In this document: piece by piece, positions 8,594 to 10,541 of the stretch
Numbering within the stretch: position 1 is the first letter of the stretch
Layout: the number at the start of each line of letters is the position of its first letter
NCBI GenBank assembly: GCA_001970855.1
Contig: LSSN01004717.1
Span: forward strand, 1 to 10,541
DNA from: Smittium culicis
Lineage: Eukaryota > Kickxellomycota > Harpellomycetes > Harpellales > Legeriomycetaceae
Reading direction: 5' to 3'
DNA length: 10,541 nt
Position numbers and translations under genes: made by a program
Notes under the pieces: model-generated
Told to the model about the DNA's origin: nothing
Seen by the model: only the letters and a program-made list of their open reading frames with translations
The model's database searches: none

Positions 8594-9840
8594 ATGGATA
8601 CCCTTATTTTACGCGGAACTCTTGTAGGTCAGTACAAATTCTATTATCCCAGCTTTACAACTAGGTTATCTCGAATCCACAGATACCATTATATATAATA
8701 TATGCACCTCGAATTCAGAATTATAACTTAATTATATATATTTATAGGACACAATGGATGGGTCACTGCTTTGACCACCACCCCAGAAAACCCCAACATG
8801 CTTTTGTCTGCTTCCCGCGACAAAACCTTGATTGTCTGGAATCTTACACGCGATGAAGTAAACTATGGTGTTCCAAGAAAATCTTTGAGCGGACACAATC
8901 ACTTCGTTCAAGATGTTGCCCTTTCTTCTGATGGTCAATTCGCTTTGTCTGCTTCATGGGATAAGACCCTCAGACTCTGGGATCTTAACACTGGTAAGAC
9001 CACCAAACAATTCATTGGACACAAGTCTGATGTTATGTCCGTCTCTTTCTCCCCTGATAACCGTCAAATCGTTTCAGGATCCCGCGATAAATCTATCAAA
9101 CTCTGGAACACTCTTGGTGAATGCAAATACGATATCACCACAGAAGGTCACTCTGACTGGGTTTCCAACGTATGCTTCTCTCCAAACCCAAGCACTCCTA
9201 TCGTCGTCTCTGCTGGTTGGGATCGTGTTGTCAAGGTAGTTTTTGATCCACTTAATATACTAAATTCGTTAATGATGACAAACATACTTGCTACTTCAGA
9301 GGCATTGAGGCCCATGAGACCAAACAATCACCAATTTTTACTGACCACATATCTTCAAATCATATCATAATATATATATTTAGATATAAATTTAACATTA
9401 ATTTTACATATTCTTAGGTCTGGGACTCTAACAAGTTCAAGCTCAGAACCAACCATCTCGGTCACACCGGATATATTAGCACTATCACTATTTCCCCAGA
9501 TGGTTCTTTGTGTGCTTCAGGTGGTAAAGATGGTGTCACCATGCTTTGGGACTTGAACGACGGTAAACACTTGTACTCTTTGGAAGCTGGTGATACCATC
9601 AACGCTTTGTGCTTCTCACCAAACCGTTACTGGCTATGTGCTGCTACCTCTACTTGCATCAAGGTTTGGGATCTTGAGTCTAAATCTCCAGTTTGCGAAC
9701 TCTCTCCAGAATTCATCAATGTAGGAAAGAAGGCATTGACCCCAGAATGTATCTCCCTTGCCTGGTCCGCTGACGGCTCAGTTCTTTTCTCTGGTTACAC
9801 CGATAATGTTATTAGAGTCTGGCAAGTAGCCCGCGCATAA
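8594..9840 (+). CDS. RACK1: RACK1/Asc1 (Gbeta-like WD40 ribosomal scaffold), three exons
   Basis: Guanine nucleotide-binding protein beta-like protein, the WD40 scaffold on the head of the 40S ribosomal subunit (Asc1 in budding yeast, Cpc2 in other fungi). It links translation to signalling kinases and to ribosome quality control. Exons 8594-8627, 8748-9235 and 9418-9840 join to 945 nt, giving 314 residues plus TAA; family members are usually about 315-320. The protein starts [20 protein letters not shown]. Seven WD repeats are visible through their ends: LIVWNL, LRLWDL, IKLWNT, VKVWDS, TMLWDL, IKVWDL and IRVWQV. The SRDK motif of the first blade, used for ribosome binding, is intact. The start has A at -3 and G at +4, and the first exon supplies the conserved RGTL-GH opening. 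Codon use is biased (GGT, TCT, ACC, GTC), as in highly expressed genes and unlike the surrounding DNA. The exon with only 12 codons would be missed by an intron-blind gene call. Confidence 0.96.
8628..8747 (+). other. RACK1 intron 1 (120 nt, phase 1)
   Basis: The donor is GTCAGT after CTTGTAG and the acceptor is TTTATAG before GACACAATGG. Splicing restores Val-Gly-His of the first blade. A possible branch site is ATAACTTAAT near 8722-8731. I looked for box C/D motifs in this intron and saw none. Confidence 0.92.
9236..9417 (+). other. RACK1 intron 2 (182 nt, phase 0), snoRNA host
   Basis: The donor is GTAGTT after GTCAAG and the acceptor is ATTCTTAG before GTCTGGGAC. Splicing joins Lys to Val-Trp-Asp at the end of the fourth WD repeat. 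Without splicing, translation runs on to a stop at 9368. A candidate branch site is AACATTAAT near 9394-9402. The snoRNA sits in the middle with about 35 nt before it and 70 nt after it, leaving room for splicing followed by exonuclease trimming. Confidence 0.93.
9270..9346 (+). ncRNA. snR24: Box C/D snoRNA, U24/snR24-like, inside RACK1 intron 2
   Basis: Methylation-guide snoRNA for large-subunit rRNA. It has a perfect C box ATGATGA (9272-9278), D' box CAGA (9297-9300), C' box ATGAGAC (9314-9320) and D box CTGA (9341-9344), with normal spacing. The guide before D' (ATACTTGCTACT, 9284-9295) matches the conserved 25S/28S segment AGTAGCAAATAT with one mismatch. The D'+5 rule places methylation on the A of GTAGC, which from memory is the yeast A1449 site guided by snR24. 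The segment ATGAGACCAAACAATCACCAA also resembles my recollection of snR24. Budding yeast hosts snR24 in the ASC1 intron, the orthologous gene, so synteny supports the call. The guide before box D is reduced to about eight pairs (ATCACCAA). I see no strong terminal stem. Guide comparisons are from memory. Confidence 0.87.
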
Positions 9841-10102
9841 TTTTTCTATTATTAGAATTATTTATCTATTCATTTTATTAAAACTTTTTTTGTATTATCG
9901 TTTTAATATTCATGTTGAGATTTTATATGTATCAAGTGGTCATCTTACCTACTTGTATTTGAATTTGATTTTCAAATTTATATTGTTACTTCTTGTTTTG
10001 ACTTTATCATTTTCATTTATGTTATTTGTCTCCCTATCTCTTCCCTAAGCTTTTTTTCTGGAAGAAGCCAATCATGTTTTTTTTAAAATTTTATACTCTT
10101 AA
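9841..10102 (+). other. RACK1 3' flank: AT-rich UTR and intergenic DNA
   Basis: This is T-rich DNA with no gene. It must contain the RACK1 3' UTR and cleavage site, but there is no AATAAA; TTTTTTTGTATTA (about 9886-9898) and TATGTATC are the only plausible 3'-end elements. The base composition changes abruptly near 10100 where the LINE-like frame opens. Confidence 0.5.
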
Positions 10103-10541
10103 ATCATTGGAGTGCGCAATAAATCAGGCCTCAAAATATCTGAATACATAAACAACACCAGCTGGATGGCGGCCATGGCACAAGTGGAAGATGACATAGA
10201 AGCGCTTGTAAATAAGGTATCGAATGGAATTTGGGAGTCTGCAGAAGAAATTGATGCCATAAAAACCGACGCGAACGGTTTTAGAACAGTGTTGTCAAAA
10301 GGAACTCTCGAAACCATTAGGAAGCGCAGAAAAACTTTCAAAGATCTATTAAATGAACCAGCAAAAACGAAAGAATACAGCAACCTAAAAGAAAAGGCGA
10401 ACGAACTCTGTAGAATAGACCGCAGGAATAACAGAAAATTAGAGATCAAAAGAGCGTGCGATCATATGCTTGGGAATAAGCCTCGAGAGCTGTGGAGCTG
10501 GCTCAAAAGATTTTCTGGAAGATTCCGTTCTTCGCTAATTG
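10103..10541 (+). CDS. Partial non-LTR (LINE-type) retrotransposon ORF, linker before reverse transcriptase
   Basis: An open frame with no stop runs from just after TAA 10100-10102 to the window edge (146 codons, 3' partial). It reads IIGVRNKSGLKISEYINN, then SWMAAMAQVEDDIEALV, LSKGTLETIRKRRKTFKDLL, and ends with NKPRELWSWLKRFSGRFRSS. A basic, helical stretch with a K-R-R-K core followed by 'N-PR-LW-W-KR-SG' is characteristic of the linker between the endonuclease and reverse transcriptase of LINE-type elements. The RT itself would lie beyond 10541. No upstream endonuclease is present: the preceding 260 bp are RACK1 3' flank, so the element is probably 5'-truncated, as is common for target-primed insertions. 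Base composition is clearly less AT-rich than its surroundings. There is no evident start codon; the reading frame is inferred from the protein motif. The clade is not determined. Confidence 0.75.
   Translation, partial: MIGVRNKSGLKISEYINNTSWMAAMAQVEDDIEALVNKVSNGIWESAEEIDAIKTDANGFRTVLSKGTLETIRKRRKTFKDLLNEPAKTKEYSNLKEKANELCRIDRRNNRKLEIKRACDHMLGNKPRELWSWLKRFSGRFRSSLI

Noticed and set aside
8771..9370. 199-codon frame starting inside RACK1 and ending in intron 2
   Set aside because: It is the RACK1 exon 2 frame read past the donor site. The true start is in exon 1 at 8594 and the tail after 9235 is intron.
10099..10449. 116-codon minus-strand frame
   Set aside because: It is the antisense shadow of the LINE-type frame; the plus-strand translation carries the recognisable linker motif.
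1..10541. tRNA genes or CRISPR-like arrays
   Set aside because: I saw no TTCGA-containing T-arm with matching acceptor stem and no regularly spaced direct repeats; the context is eukaryotic.

Overview
The window looks like AT-rich nuclear DNA from a fungus, most likely an early-diverging ('zygomycete-grade', Mucoromycota-like) lineage. Three things point there: a fungal-type RACK1/Asc1 gene with two short GT-AG introns, a U24-like snoRNA inside one of those introns, and a DIRS-type tyrosine-recombinase retrotransposon whose protein motifs resemble those I know from such fungi. The species cannot be fixed from the sequence alone.

Layout. 1-1280 is AT-rich DNA with no gene I can support. 1281-5710 is one full-length but decayed DIRS-like retrotransposon (about 4.43 kb, + strand). 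It has a left inverted terminal repeat, a Gag remnant, reverse transcriptase, RNase H, a post-RNase H segment, tyrosine recombinase, an internal complementary region (ICR) and a right inverted terminal repeat. The ICR is complementary to both outer ends of the element, in the order expected if it templates a circle junction. The coding region carries five frame changes that look like mutations, one more at the Gag/RT border, and about ten in-frame stops.

5880-6075 and 8100-8296 are two diverged copies of a roughly 190-bp piggyBac-type MITE in opposite orientation. The first still has TTAA at both ends. The 2 kb between them is AT-rich DNA with no supported gene.

8594-9840 is an intact RACK1 gene (three exons, 314 aa), the only intact gene in the window. 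Its second intron contains a box C/D snoRNA that matches U24/snR24, as in budding yeast ASC1. The gene therefore yields both a ribosome-bound scaffold protein and an rRNA methylation guide.

10103-10541 is the start of a non-LTR (LINE-type) retrotransposon coding region, covering the linker before the reverse transcriptase. It runs off the window edge and has probably lost its 5' end. The region is best read as a highly expressed housekeeping gene in a transposon-rich neighbourhood.
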